Assembly: GCF_900141815.1 (NCBI RefSeq)
Contig: NZ_FQYR01000004.1
Coordinates: 659,706-723,705, forward strand
Length of the DNA: 64,000 bases
Source: Rubritalea squalenifaciens DSM 18772
Lineage (GTDB): Bacteria; Verrucomicrobiota; Verrucomicrobiia; Verrucomicrobiales; Akkermansiaceae
Direction of reading: 5' to 3'
The position numbers and the translations under genes were made by a program. Positions 25,053 through 33,755 of the stretch are shown here, piece after piece (within the stretch, counting starts at the first letter, position 1; the number at the start of each line of letters is the position of its first letter). The notes under the pieces are model-generated. The model had not been told where the DNA came from. It did not search any database and was given only the letters and a program-made list of their open reading frames with translations.

Positions 25053-27377
25053 CTAGCGTTTGCCATTCTGTAGGGCATTATCAAACCAGTTACCGCCAAA
25101 CTGCTGGTTTTGCTGTCTTGGGCGTCTGTCTCTGGACTGAGGTCTGCCACCGCCTGAATCACGGCGTCCACCTCCACCGCCGCCTCCTCTGGAGGAGGTT
25201 TCAGGGTTTGACTTCATGGAGAGGGCGATACGGTTTCGGCTCAGGTCTACCTCTGTCACGGTGACATTGACTTTCTGACCTACTTTGACGACCTCGTTAG
25301 GGTCATCTACGAATTTATCGGCGAGCTGGGAAATGTGTACCAGACCGTCTTGGTGGACTCCCACATCGACGAAGGCGCCGAAGTTGGTCACGTTGGTTAC
25401 GATGCCAGGAAGCTTCATGCCGATTTCCAGATCGGATGGCTTTTCGATGCCCTCAGCAAAGGTGAAGACCTCAAACTTGGCACGCGGGTCACGGCCCGGC
25501 TTAGCTAATTCGTCGAGAATATCCTTGAGGGTGGGGAGGCCCACCTCAGGGGTCACGTAATCATTCAGCTTGATCTTCTTGCGGAGGTCGCTGGACTTGA
25601 TGAGATCTTCCAGGGAGCAGCCCAAGTCGGCAGCCATTTTTTCAACCAGTGCATAACGCTCTGGGTGGACTGCTGACTGATCCAGTGGATTTTCAGCGCC
25701 TTGGATTCTCAGGAAGCCTGCTGCTTGTTCGAAGGTTTTGTCTCCGAAACGAGGAACTTGCTTCAATTCCTCGCGAGACTTGAATGGGCCATGTAGCTTG
25801 CGGTACTCGAGGATGTTTGTGGCAATCGTCGAGTTGAGGCCAGAAACATAGCTGAGAAGCTGGCGGCTGGCTGTGTTCACCTCGACACCGACGCCGTTCA
25901 CGCAGGAGATCACGGTGTCATCCAGTGAGTTCTTGAGCATATTCTGGTCCACGTCGTGCTGGTACTGGCCTACACCGATGGACTTTGGATCGATTTTGAC
26001 GAGTTCGGAGAGGGGATCCATGAGGCGGCGTCCAATCGAGACGGCGCCACGCACGGTCACATCTTTGTCTGGGAATTCTTCACGCGCAACTTCACTGGCA
26101 GAGTAGATGGAAGCTCCTGATTCATTGACGACAACGATGGGGATGCTGCCAGGTAAGCCTGCTGCTCTGACCGCGGCCTCAGCTTCTCTGGAGGCAGTAC
26201 CGTTACCAATGGCAATGACCTCAGTCTTGTAGTGCTCGACCATTTTCTTGAGGATCATACCGGACTCTCTGGCTTGGGATGCGCTCGTGGTTAGGTGGAG
26301 TACTGCGTCAAACTGGAGGGTGCCCTGAGCATCCAGAACGACAGTCTTACAACCTGTACGGAAACCTGGGTCAATGGCGATGGTGCGCTTCTGGCCCAGA
26401 GGGGAGGCGAGGAGGAGTTCTCGAAGATTGTCAGCAAATACGCGTACCGCTTCAGCGTCTGCGTCTTTCTTGGTGCTCATACGGAACTCGGTCTCCAAGG
26501 AGAGAGAGAGCAGACGCTTGTAAGCATCTGTTAGTGCGAGCTCTAGTTGATCTGCAGCTACTCCTCTGGTGCCGCCAAAACGGGAGCGGAGGATTTCAAT
26601 CGCTGAATCCTGATCTGCAGAAATACGCATGAAGAGGAATCCTTCTTTTTCACCCCGGCGCATCGCAAGGAGACGGTGAGATGGGACATCACGCAGGGAT
26701 TCGCTCCAGTCGAAGTAATCTTTAAATTTCTGCGCAGCTGGGTCCTCCTGTTTGGACATCAGGACCTTGGAGGTGATGATGCCAGTGTCTTCGATCAAGG
26801 TGCGGAGTTCTGCACGGCACTCAGCATCATCAGCAATACGCTCCGCAATGATGTCTCTGGCACCGGCAAGCGCCTCTTCCGAGCTAGGTACGGCGACTTC
26901 CTTGTCATCGCTCTCGACGATAAACTTGGCGGCCTCTGTTTCTAGATCCGTGCTGCCGTTGTCGCGGTTGTCCCAGATGAAATCAGCTAGAGGCTCGAGT
27001 CCCTTGTCCTTGGCCATGGTGGCGCGTGTACGTCGTTTCGGTCTGAACGGGGCAAAGACGTCTTCCAGGCGGGTCATGGTATCCGCTTCTGCCACTTTCT
27101 TTTTCAGTTCGGGCGTGAGGAGTTTGCGTTCTTCCAGGCTTTTAACGATAGCTTGGCGGCGGCGTTCGAGTTCGCCGAGTTGCTGCATACGGTCCCTGAT
27201 CGTCGTAATGGCGACCTCATCCATACTGCCAGTGGCTTCCTTTCGGTAACGGGCAATGAAGGGCACTGTAGCTCCTTCGGCAAGGAGCTTGGCTGTGGAG
27301 GCTACTTGGGCATCGCGGAGTTTGAGCTCAGCTGCGATGCGGCCAACAAAGTCGAGTGGATTAGGAGTATCGCTCAT
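25053..27377 (-). CDS. tex: Tex family transcription accessory protein, S1 RNA-binding
   Basis: The 774-residue protein follows the Tex domain order: N-terminal helical domain with ATVPFIARYRKEATGSMDEV, YqgF-type RNase-H fold (IAIDPGFRTGCKTVVLD near residue 335), helix-hairpin-helix pair (QYQHDVDQ, SYVSGLNSTIATNILEYR) and an S1 domain near residues 650-725 (PGIVTNVTNFGAFVDVGVHQ). The last 50 residues are Gly/Arg-rich (RGGGGGGGRR), an RGG-type addition. Tex binds RNA and associates with RNA polymerase. The start ATG gives the usual N-terminus. Confidence 0.96.
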   Translation of the reverse strand: MSDTPNPLDFVGRIAAELKLRDAQVASTAKLLAEGATVPFIARYRKEATGSMDEVAITTIRDRMQQLGELERRRQAIVKSLEERKLLTPELKKKVAEADTMTRLEDVFAPFRPKRRTRATMAKDKGLEPLADFIWDNRDNGSTDLETEAAKFIVESDDKEVAVPSSEEALAGARDIIAERIADDAECRAELRTLIEDTGIITSKVLMSKQEDPAAQKFKDYFDWSESLRDVPSHRLLAMRRGEKEGFLFMRISADQDSAIEILRSRFGGTRGVAADQLELALTDAYKRLLSLSLETEFRMSTKKDADAEAVRVFADNLRELLLASPLGQKRTIAIDPGFRTGCKTVVLDAQGTLQFDAVLHLTTSASQARESGMILKKMVEHYKTEVIAIGNGTASREAEAAVRAAGLPGSIPIVVVNESGASIYSASEVAREEFPDKDVTVRGAVSIGRRLMDPLSELVKIDPKSIGVGQYQHDVDQNMLKNSLDDTVISCVNGVGVEVNTASRQLLSYVSGLNSTIATNILEYRKLHGPFKSREELKQVPRFGDKTFEQAAGFLRIQGAENPLDQSAVHPERYALVEKMAADLGCSLEDLIKSSDLRKKIKLNDYVTPEVGLPTLKDILDELAKPGRDPRAKFEVFTFAEGIEKPSDLEIGMKLPGIVTNVTNFGAFVDVGVHQDGLVHISQLADKFVDDPNEVVKVGQKVNVTVTEVDLSRNRIALSMKSNPETSSRGGGGGGGRRDSGGGRPQSRDRRPRQQNQQFGGNWFDNALQNGKR

Positions 27378-27607
27378 AGAAGTTGTGGCGGGAAGTGTCT
27401 CTATGGAGAGTCGCTGGGAAAGCGCAAAATGCGTCCCTGAAGCGAGATCTGGCCATGTTTTCCTTATTTTAAAAAACTTCCCACCTAAGCCATTCTAACG
27501 CGTCTGCCCATTCAGGGAATTTTAAAGAGATTAGTCCCCAGAGGCTGATAATTAAGACATCTTGATTATATCTCCGTATTAAACGTTAGGGGAAGGAACG
27601 CCTCTGC

Positions 27608-28585
27608 CTAGACGGTTTCGTAAGGCTTACGTTTGCCTGTGACGAGGCTTTCGTTGAGCCAGCTGAAGAGGGCGTCCACCTCGGAGGAATCGTTGCGGAT
27701 GGCCTCGAGAGCATTCCAGTCGATGTGTGGTTTGGAATGGGCAGCTGCGATACGGGAGATTTCGAGTCTCTCCATGAGTGCCTCAGTTTCACGAGGGTGG
27801 GCATTAAGGATATGAGCTGGGCGAGGCAGGTCATCAATGGCGTATGGATTCAGGCCAAAGGAGGTGACTCCTACACCGAAGGCGGCATTGAGCTTGCGGT
27901 AGGCCTCAGTAAGAGCCTCGTCTTCGATAGGTGCGGCATAGATGAGTTCACCACCATTTGCCCAAACGGATGCGCTCAGCGCCTGGAAGAAGTCTTCTCT
28001 GAAGCTGTGATGGCTCGGGAAAATACGCAGTCTAGCAGCATGCAGGCGGAATGGGGGGAGGGAGAGGTTTTTCTTGAGTTGGAGGATGGCACTTTCGTCG
28101 TCATCTTCTCCGGCACCTTCCCAGTCTACCATGACCAGTTCTGGAAATTTCCAGAGATTGCCCATTGGTGCATCCTGTTGGAATGGCTCACGGAAAACAA
28201 AAGGGAAGCGTCCGTTCACCTCACACCAGCGATGCACGATGGCGCGGAATTTCTTCACGCGCATAAGAGCCTGGTCGACGGTGCTCTGATCACCACTCAA
28301 ATCATCGAGGCGGCCTTGGGTCAGAGAGAGGAGTTCCTGGGCTCCAGATAGGGCTGGAACGGGAGCCGTGCGGCGGTAGTAGCCCTGACCTTTGTCTACC
28401 TTGGCAATCGAGGAGCCAGGGTCGCAGGACATGATAGAAAAGTGATAGCGCAGGGAGGCGTCCGAGTAATTTCCATTGAGCCTCATTCTGACCAGTCGGA
28501 TCAATTCGGTCCCCTTGATGGCCTCTTTAGGATTAGCTGGGAGGATTTCTGGAAGGACTTCGTTAAGTTGTGTGCGGAGGCTCAT
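27608..28585 (-). CDS. HrgA-like protein with winged-helix N-terminus
   Basis: From the ATG at 28585 the product is 325 residues. The N-terminal 75 residues look like a HARE/winged-helix fold (VLPEILPANPKEAIKGTELI). The central part resembles the HrgA family: FPELVMVDW, a following LQLKKNLSL stretch, and FREDFFQALSASVWANGGEL followed by IYAAPIEDEAL. HrgA-type proteins are linked to restriction loci in Helicobacter and may carry a nuclease-like fold; this is from memory of the motif and not certain. It may act in DNA metabolism. The frame is open to 28651 but the ATG chosen fits the domain. Confidence 0.55.
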   Translation of the reverse strand: MSLRTQLNEVLPEILPANPKEAIKGTELIRLVRMRLNGNYSDASLRYHFSIMSCDPGSSIAKVDKGQGYYRRTAPVPALSGAQELLSLTQGRLDDLSGDQSTVDQALMRVKKFRAIVHRWCEVNGRFPFVFREPFQQDAPMGNLWKFPELVMVDWEGAGEDDDESAILQLKKNLSLPPFRLHAARLRIFPSHHSFREDFFQALSASVWANGGELIYAAPIEDEALTEAYRKLNAAFGVGVTSFGLNPYAIDDLPRPAHILNAHPRETEALMERLEISRIAAAHSKPHIDWNALEAIRNDSSEVDALFSWLNESLVTGKRKPYETV

Positions 28586-28796
28586 GTGGTGCTTCGGTGT
28601 ACGCGATTGACGACAATGAGTGCTGGAAAGTGTAAAATCTTCAAGCCTCAAGTGCGCGAGTTTTTTGAAAAAAGTGTCGGCAGTTTTGGCGAGTGACTGA
28701 GAATACAGTGCTTCGGCATGACGGCATCTCCGATTTTTTTTGAATAAAAAGAATTTGCTTGAGGTCTAAGTAAATATGAAGTGTTATTTTTCTAGC

Positions 28797-29519
28797 ATGA
28801 TAAGACAAGCAATGATCGCTCTGTGCGTGTGTGCAGGTGCTATGACAAGTGTGGTAAAGGCTGATGAAGCGGCCGAACGCATTCTGGCGACAGCACGCTA
28901 CGTATCCACTCTTCAACATCAGGATCTGCATGGTCATATGACCAAGGATGGCAAGAAGATGCCGGTATCTCTATTCCTTCGTGGGGACGATATCCAGTTC
29001 CACTACAAGATCAAAGGTCAGCCTAACCGTTTCCACATGAGGCTGAAAGACGACATGTTTGATCTCTTTGAGATCAAGAATGGAAAGACGCTCAAATTTA
29101 ATGATAACAAGATGGCGGAAACCATCAATGGAACTGACCTGACTTACGAGGACTTGTCCATGCGCTTCCTGTATTGGAAAGACGCCAAAGTCGAGGGGCA
29201 GGAGAGAGTCAATGGCCAGCCATGTTACAAGCTACGCCTGATCAACCCGAATAAGAATGTGGGTGACTACCAGATCGTTTATGTTTGGGTTCACAGCAAG
29301 CAGGGCGCTTTGATGAAAGTCGTTGGCTACAATGCTGCTGGTAAGCCGCTCAAGCAGTTCCAGGTCACGGATATCATGCGAGTAGGGAATGAATACACCC
29401 TGCGCCGCATGCGTGTGGAGAGCATCGATGCGGCTTCCAACAAGTTTACTGGTGTGACTTACCTAGAGTTCGATAAGCCCACCAAGGTGAGACAAGCAGA
29501 GGGTAAGCCGATGCGATAA
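28797..29519 (+). CDS. LolA-like outer-membrane lipoprotein-sorting domain protein
   Basis: From the ATG at 28797 the product is 240 residues with a Sec signal ending in SVVKA (MIRQAMIALCVCAGAMTSVV). An ATG seven codons earlier (28776) is an alternative. The mature part is a continuous beta-rich domain of the LolA-like superfamily: repeated strands with LSMRFLYWKDAKVEGQERV and YQIVYVWVHSKQGALMKVVG. Related proteins carry lipoproteins or act as lipid-binding sensors in the periplasm. The gene stands alone and ends in a good terminator. Confidence 0.72.
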   Translation: MIRQAMIALCVCAGAMTSVVKADEAAERILATARYVSTLQHQDLHGHMTKDGKKMPVSLFLRGDDIQFHYKIKGQPNRFHMRLKDDMFDLFEIKNGKTLKFNDNKMAETINGTDLTYEDLSMRFLYWKDAKVEGQERVNGQPCYKLRLINPNKNVGDYQIVYVWVHSKQGALMKVVGYNAAGKPLKQFQVTDIMRVGNEYTLRRMRVESIDAASNKFTGVTYLEFDKPTKVRQAEGKPMR

Positions 29520-29540
29520 CCCTTCACCTCGCTTTATTCA

Positions 29541-29574
29541 AAGTAGCCACCTCAGTCATGGGGTGGCTTTTTTG
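29541..29574 (+). terminator. Terminator of the LolA-like gene
   Basis: AGCCACC and GGTGGCT form the stem, followed by TTTTTT. Confidence 0.8.
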
Positions 29575-29577
29575 TGT

Positions 29578-29715
29578 CTTCGAGGATCTATAATTAACGA
29601 GTTATGCAAGATAGTAAGCATTTCTTAAAGTGTTAGAATGCTTAAGGTGAGTCCATGTAATGCCTGAAATAAAGGGCTTTCCTGTATGTGTTAGTAGCTC
29701 TTTTTTAGCGATTTA
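29578..29715. other. Intergenic stretch with an inverted repeat
   Basis: No coding region is supported here. It contains TAAGCATT (29615-29622) and AATGCTTA (29637-29644), an 8-bp inverted repeat with a 14-nt loop, AT-rich and without a following T-run. The promoter of the candidate small RNA begins at 29716. Confidence 0.4.
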
Positions 29716-29744
29716 TTGACTTTTTGGCCAATTTGTTGGATAAG
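29716..29744 (+). promoter_or_regulatory. Promoter of the candidate small RNA
   Basis: TTGACT (29716-29721) and GATAAG (29739-29744) are separated by 17 bp. The -35 has five of six consensus bases and the -10 has the ATAA core. The predicted start is near 29751. Confidence 0.6.
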
Positions 29745-29750
29745 ATCCCT

Positions 29751-30016
29751 GTGTGTTACATAGAGCTTTTAACTGCTTAACCCCCCGATGAACCCTGCCC
29801 CGTCATATCTTGAAATTTTCGATTGCGGACTGTTCTCTAAACGTTCGGTCAAGAGACGGATTTTTTCCCCCCAGATGACTGCTTGTATGCAGCCCTGCGG
29901 AAAGAGTCCGAAGGTGGTCGATGTCCGGCGATCGATACTCAAGTGAATTTCAACCAATTTTGATGTGAGGTAAATAGCTAGCCTCGGTCTGGGAGGGCCG
30001 GGGCTAGCGCTTTTTT
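29751..30016 (+). ncRNA. Candidate structured small RNA, about 266 nt
   Basis: The stretch is bounded by a good promoter and a strong intrinsic terminator and has no reasonable plus-strand reading frame. Nested pairings can be seen. TCATATC (29803-29809) pairs with GATGTGA (29962-29968) using one G-U, and the adjoining TTGAAATT (29810-29817) with AATTTCAA (29946-29953). Inside, CGGACT (29826-29831) pairs with AGTCCG (29905-29910), and smaller hairpins are GTTCTCT/AGAGAC (29832-29857) and CTGC/GCAG (29879-29892). It does not show tmRNA, SRP or RNase P consensus elements, and the branched layout is unlike the simple rod of 6S RNA, though 6S is not excluded. It lies between the LolA-like gene and the first of two paralogues on the opposite strand. 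Confidence 0.6.
29977..30016 (+). terminator. Terminator of the candidate small RNA
   Basis: GCTAGCC-T-CGG and CCG-G-GGCTAGC form an 11-bp stem with a 10-nt loop, followed two bases later by TTTTTT (30011-30016). It points in the plus direction although the nearest annotated plus-strand gene ends at 29519 with its own terminator. Confidence 0.85.
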
Positions 30017-30024
30017 ACAGGCGA

Positions 30025-31443
30025 CTACTTGTCCTGAATAGGATTCAGCCAATTGGTCTCAATCATCTTGTCGCCAAATTGGAGGGATCCGGTGAAGTTG
30101 GGTTTCTCCTCTGGAGAGCTAGGCGGGATATAGCTGTAGGATTTCCCGCTGTGCGGGATGGTTGGAAGCTTAGTCAGGTACTCTGGGCTGAGCTGGGAGA
30201 GGTCTTTTGGATATTCTCCGTTCTCGAGCTGATAGAGGCGAGTGGCTAGCGCCAGTCGGTGGCTTGAGAGCTTCATATCGGAATCCAAGCTGTTGTGGTA
30301 GTAATAGGAAAGACCAATGGTAACGATGGATATGGCTGTGCGGCTGAGGAGGCTGTAGTGACTGATCCTAGGGTCATTGATGTCGTCAATGGAGTCGAGA
30401 TCTCCCGGTGCGATAAGCTTGGAGCTATTGGGGCGCAGGAAATGGTCGATCATGAAGCGCACATAGTCCGAGCGCAGGTTATGCATGATAAGCGGAGAGG
30501 CCTTACTGTAGCCCAGCGAGTCAAAACCTGAGCTTTCTTGGGGCTGGTCTTCGTTAAAATAAGCATCTTCCATCATGACCAGTACTGCAGGAATCTCGTC
30601 GCGGAACATCTCCCGGAAAGTCGGGTGCATGAGGTGTAGTGGGTGCTGCTTGAGGAGTTTTGCAATCACTTCAGCTTTCGCCTCTGGTGAAAAGGAATAG
30701 GCGGCTATGGTCCCTGTGATTTGTAAGTCAGTGGCAATAGAGACAGTATGGCCGATGAGGGTGAGTGAAGCATGCTGCTTGTCGAGCTTGTGGAAGTGAA
30801 TCAAAGCCTCCAGATCACTAGAATTCCCAGAGTCGAGGACGAGACGCGCATATCCTCTAGCAGTAAGTCTATTGACAAGATTCATAGTGATGCGAGCCAT
30901 GACGTATCCCTTGGAGTCTTTGAGATACTGGGATCCGTAGTCTGTAGACTTCATGACAGCACTTACAAATCTATCGAGCTCCTCGTTTGCTGGAGACATC
31001 GCGTCCAGAAGGCGCTGCGCGAGTTCTTTCTCTGTGAATTGCTCGTCTTCTGAAATTTGAAGAGCTTTGCGGATACTGCGCAAGTTCTCCGCATGGTCAT
31101 GAGTGAGGCCAATCTCGCCGACATCAAGACCGGGAATGTCCACGAGTTTGTTGCGTGGCTCCTTGGTCGAATCAAAGAGCTCTTGGAGCCATGGATGGTC
31201 GTCAATGAGGGCGGTGCCTTCGCCTTTGTGTGAGTCGATATAGGTATTGAGGTCCAGCTCTACTCCCATTTCCTTGGCATAGGCTTGGGTATCCAGCCAT
31301 TTCTGCTCGGCCAGTCTCCATTGTTTGTCCTGGTACCATTGATGGGCAAAGTAGGAGCCAACAGAGAGGATGAGAATCATAGTAAGGGCTGCGAACTTGA
31401 GTCCTGGTTTTCTGCTTGTTTTGCTGACTGATGGCGACGACAT
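30025..31443 (-). CDS. Membrane-anchored protein, paralogue A of a tandem pair
   Basis: The 472-residue protein has one N-terminal anchor (about residues 13-31, MSSPSVSKTSRKPGLKFAAL leading into it) and a long helical extracytoplasmic domain. The C-terminal 75 residues read RLALATRLYQLENGEYPKDL, then LSPEYLTKLPTIPHSG and FTGSLQFGDKMIETNWLNP. This ending resembles the C-termini of planctomycete/verrucomicrobial pseudopilin-like proteins. The next gene (31584-32987) is a full-length paralogue. No function is known. A conserved upstream block lies about 30 nt before the ATG. Confidence 0.7.
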   Translation of the reverse strand: MSSPSVSKTSRKPGLKFAALTMILILSVGSYFAHQWYQDKQWRLAEQKWLDTQAYAKEMGVELDLNTYIDSHKGEGTALIDDHPWLQELFDSTKEPRNKLVDIPGLDVGEIGLTHDHAENLRSIRKALQISEDEQFTEKELAQRLLDAMSPANEELDRFVSAVMKSTDYGSQYLKDSKGYVMARITMNLVNRLTARGYARLVLDSGNSSDLEALIHFHKLDKQHASLTLIGHTVSIATDLQITGTIAAYSFSPEAKAEVIAKLLKQHPLHLMHPTFREMFRDEIPAVLVMMEDAYFNEDQPQESSGFDSLGYSKASPLIMHNLRSDYVRFMIDHFLRPNSSKLIAPGDLDSIDDINDPRISHYSLLSRTAISIVTIGLSYYYHNSLDSDMKLSSHRLALATRLYQLENGEYPKDLSQLSPEYLTKLPTIPHSGKSYSYIPPSSPEEKPNFTGSLQFGDKMIETNWLNPIQDK

Positions 31444-31471
31444 GGGCTGACCCTAGAAGCCACTTTGGGCA

Positions 31472-31487
31472 GTGTCAGTTATAAAGC
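31472..31487 (-). promoter_or_regulatory. Conserved upstream block of paralogue A
   Basis: GCTTTATAACTGACAC on the minus strand, 28 nt before the ATG, is identical to a block upstream of paralogue B. TTATAA is a likely -10 box. Confidence 0.55.
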
Positions 31488-31583
31488 TAGGAAGTTAATG
31501 GAATAGCTCCAGTAGAAGACTTCTAGACTGTCTCGGAAGCAATAGCTAGTCGGTTTTCGGTGTCCGTCGCCCACCGCTACACT

Positions 31584-32987
31584 CTAATCTTTTACTGGAT
31601 GAAGCCAGTCAACCTCGATCCGTTTGCTACCGAATGTAAGAGAGCCTGTGAAGTTGGGTAGAGAGCTAGGTGAAGCCGGAGGGTGATAGCTGAAAGGTGT
31701 TCCGGTGTGAGGGATGGTGGGAAGCTTAGTCAGGTACTTTGGGGTGATCTGGGAGAGAGTCTTTGGATACTGGCCATTTTCAAGCTGATAGAGGCGAGAA
31801 GCTAGGGCGAGGCGTTTGAGGCCAAGCTGCATGTCTGACTTGAGATAGATATGGTAATGTTTATCCATACCATCCATGATGTCGGTTATCATCTGTCGAC
31901 TGTGTGGTTTTAGGTTGCGGACTCTAGGGTCAAGGTCCCCGGCGATCGGTTCAAGATCGGATGGCTGTATATCTACTGCGGTCTCGTCTGGTTTGATAAG
32001 ATAGTCGATGTAGAAGCGGATGAAATCAGAACGTATCTCAAGGAAGACGTGCTCAGGCATTGGGCTAGAATCTGGGTAAAGAGGGTTTCTCCCTTTTTTT
32101 ACATCCTCGTGCATGTCAGCCCAGATGACAGATACGGCCGCAAGTTCACTGCGTATTATAAGCTTGAAATTTAGATGGTTCGGCTTGCTGGGCAAGATTG
32201 CAACTAATTGTTTTACCGTATTCGTTTTGGCCTGCGGCGAATAAGCGTAGGCATTTGCTGTAGACTCGGTCCTTAGCTTGATGGCGATGTTTACGGTGGT
32301 TTCTAAGAGGGAGCCTACACCGTGATTGCTATAGAGTTCCCTTAATTTACAGGCCGCTTGAAAATCACTACAATCATTGCCGCCTAGCATCAGCGTGCAA
32401 TAAGCCTTGGTAAGTAGCAGGTCATGCATGAGTTTGACCCTGAAATGGTAGTTCACTGAGCCTTTCGCAGCCTTAAGAGATTCGGTGCCTAGGTCGCTAG
32501 ACTCCATGATGGCTTGTTTTAGGCGGTCTAAATCCTGATTGCATGGAGTTAAGGCTTCTTGAAGTCTTTCAATCACTTCCCGGTCGCTTAGTTTTTCCTT
32601 GGTGGGAATGGTTAGTCTCTCTCTGATCAGGAGTATGTTTTTATTGTGATCCCGATCGAGAATGGGGACTCCGTTGGGTAAGGCCGGTAATTCAGTAAGC
32701 CCAGAAGACACATGGTCTGTGTTTGAAAAAACTTCCTTCAGCCAGGGGTGGCCATCAATAAGAGCAACGCCATTGCCTTTTTTTGAGTCGATGTAGGCAT
32801 TGATATCGATCTCAACACCTTTTTCCCGAGCGTAGTCTTGAGCCACTTGCCATTTACCTTTTGTTTTATCCTGGCTACTGCTCAAATGCCACTGATAGCC
32901 GAGTGAGACAGGTGTGGAGAGGGCTAAAATACAAGTGAATGAGATAAGTAGATACTTTGGGGATCTAACTAAAGAAGTAGCAGGCAT
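31584..32987 (-). CDS. Membrane-anchored protein, paralogue B of a tandem pair
   Basis: The 467-residue protein has the same layout as its neighbour: N-terminal anchor (about residues 10-28), the shared WLKEVF-type helical domain and the C-terminal RLALASRLYQLENGQYPKTL followed by ITPKYLTKLPTIPHTG and FTGSLTFGSKRIEVDWLHP. The two proteins are clearly homologous along their whole length but well diverged in the middle. The 140-bp gap between them and the shared upstream block mark an old tandem duplication. Function unknown. Confidence 0.7.
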   Translation of the reverse strand: MPATSLVRSPKYLLISFTCILALSTPVSLGYQWHLSSSQDKTKGKWQVAQDYAREKGVEIDINAYIDSKKGNGVALIDGHPWLKEVFSNTDHVSSGLTELPALPNGVPILDRDHNKNILLIRERLTIPTKEKLSDREVIERLQEALTPCNQDLDRLKQAIMESSDLGTESLKAAKGSVNYHFRVKLMHDLLLTKAYCTLMLGGNDCSDFQAACKLRELYSNHGVGSLLETTVNIAIKLRTESTANAYAYSPQAKTNTVKQLVAILPSKPNHLNFKLIIRSELAAVSVIWADMHEDVKKGRNPLYPDSSPMPEHVFLEIRSDFIRFYIDYLIKPDETAVDIQPSDLEPIAGDLDPRVRNLKPHSRQMITDIMDGMDKHYHIYLKSDMQLGLKRLALASRLYQLENGQYPKTLSQITPKYLTKLPTIPHTGTPFSYHPPASPSSLPNFTGSLTFGSKRIEVDWLHPVKD

Positions 32988-33016
32988 GTGTGATATAATA
33001 GGAAGCTACTTTATGG

Positions 33017-33032
33017 GTGTCAGTTATAAAGC
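33017..33032 (-). promoter_or_regulatory. Conserved upstream block of paralogue B
   Basis: The same 16 bases as at 31472-31487, here 29 nt before the ATG of paralogue B. Similarity also extends a little towards the ATG (AAGTAGCTTCCTA against AAGTGGCTTCTAG). Confidence 0.55.
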
Positions 33033-33054
33033 AAAGCGTTTTGTAGAATGGCTT

Positions 33055-33672
33055 CTAGCCCTTCTTGGAAGGTCTGTCGACGATCTCTAGCAGAGGTGAC
33101 TCGGCGATGTCAGATGGAGCGACTACTTTTTCGCTGAGTGGGAGGCGGTTGACGGAGCCGTAGCGCTGTTTGATGAGGGCTTGGACTTTTGGGTGACTGA
33201 GGTCGTAGTCACGGATCGTCTTGGGTTTACAGAGCTCGACGTTGGCACAGCTTTGAAAGACCTTCCAGACGAGTTCGGAGCAATAGAGGTGGTTGTCTGA
33301 CCACAGGAATTGAGCGTCGTATTGCTTGCCAACTTGCTCTTTGGCCCAGAGGTGGGCTTTGCTGATGCTGCTTTGTGTCAGTGGAGAAGGGTCTTTCAGA
33401 CGCATGACCTGATAGTTGCCTCGGTGGCTGCGCTTGAGGAAGTCCTTGAGGGCGGTCACGCGTACTGGCTGGACAGCTTCAAGGACCATGGGGGTACCTT
33501 GGTGGATGAATACGACACCAGTGTGGGTCCAATTGGACTTTGTGGCGAGTTTGACGACCTCCGCTTGCTGACCAGCTGTTTCCTGCAGGATAATGTCACC
33601 GTCTCTCCATTCGGCGATGGATGTGAGTGTGCTGAGGAACAGGGATATGAATAAAATGATCCAGTTTTTCAT
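33055..33672 (-). CDS. YiiX/YebB-like permuted NlpC/P60 hydrolase
   Basis: The 205-residue protein has a signal peptide (about residues 1-20, ending SIA) and the permuted papain-like fold: WRDGDIILQET at the N-terminus, catalytic His in SNWTHTGVVFIHQGTPMVLE, and catalytic Cys in LYCSELVWKVF. Family members such as E. coli YiiX are thought to be amidases or peptidases acting in the envelope. The gene lies upstream of the paralogue pair on the same strand. Confidence 0.82.
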   Translation of the reverse strand: MKNWIILFISLFLSTLTSIAEWRDGDIILQETAGQQAEVVKLATKSNWTHTGVVFIHQGTPMVLEAVQPVRVTALKDFLKRSHRGNYQVMRLKDPSPLTQSSISKAHLWAKEQVGKQYDAQFLWSDNHLYCSELVWKVFQSCANVELCKPKTIRDYDLSHPKVQALIKQRYGSVNRLPLSEKVVAPSDIAESPLLEIVDRPSKKG

Positions 33673-33755
33673 AGGGTGATTGAAGGCTAGGTGTCAGACT
33701 CGTCAGCTATGATAACTTGGTGTGAGCGTTTTGTCATGAATCTATTTGTTCTAAT

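Noticed and set aside
29769..29957. 62-residue minus-strand open frame inside the candidate small RNA
   Set aside because: It has no start signal, an unlikely composition, and overlaps a promoter-to-terminator unit on the other strand with extensive base pairing.
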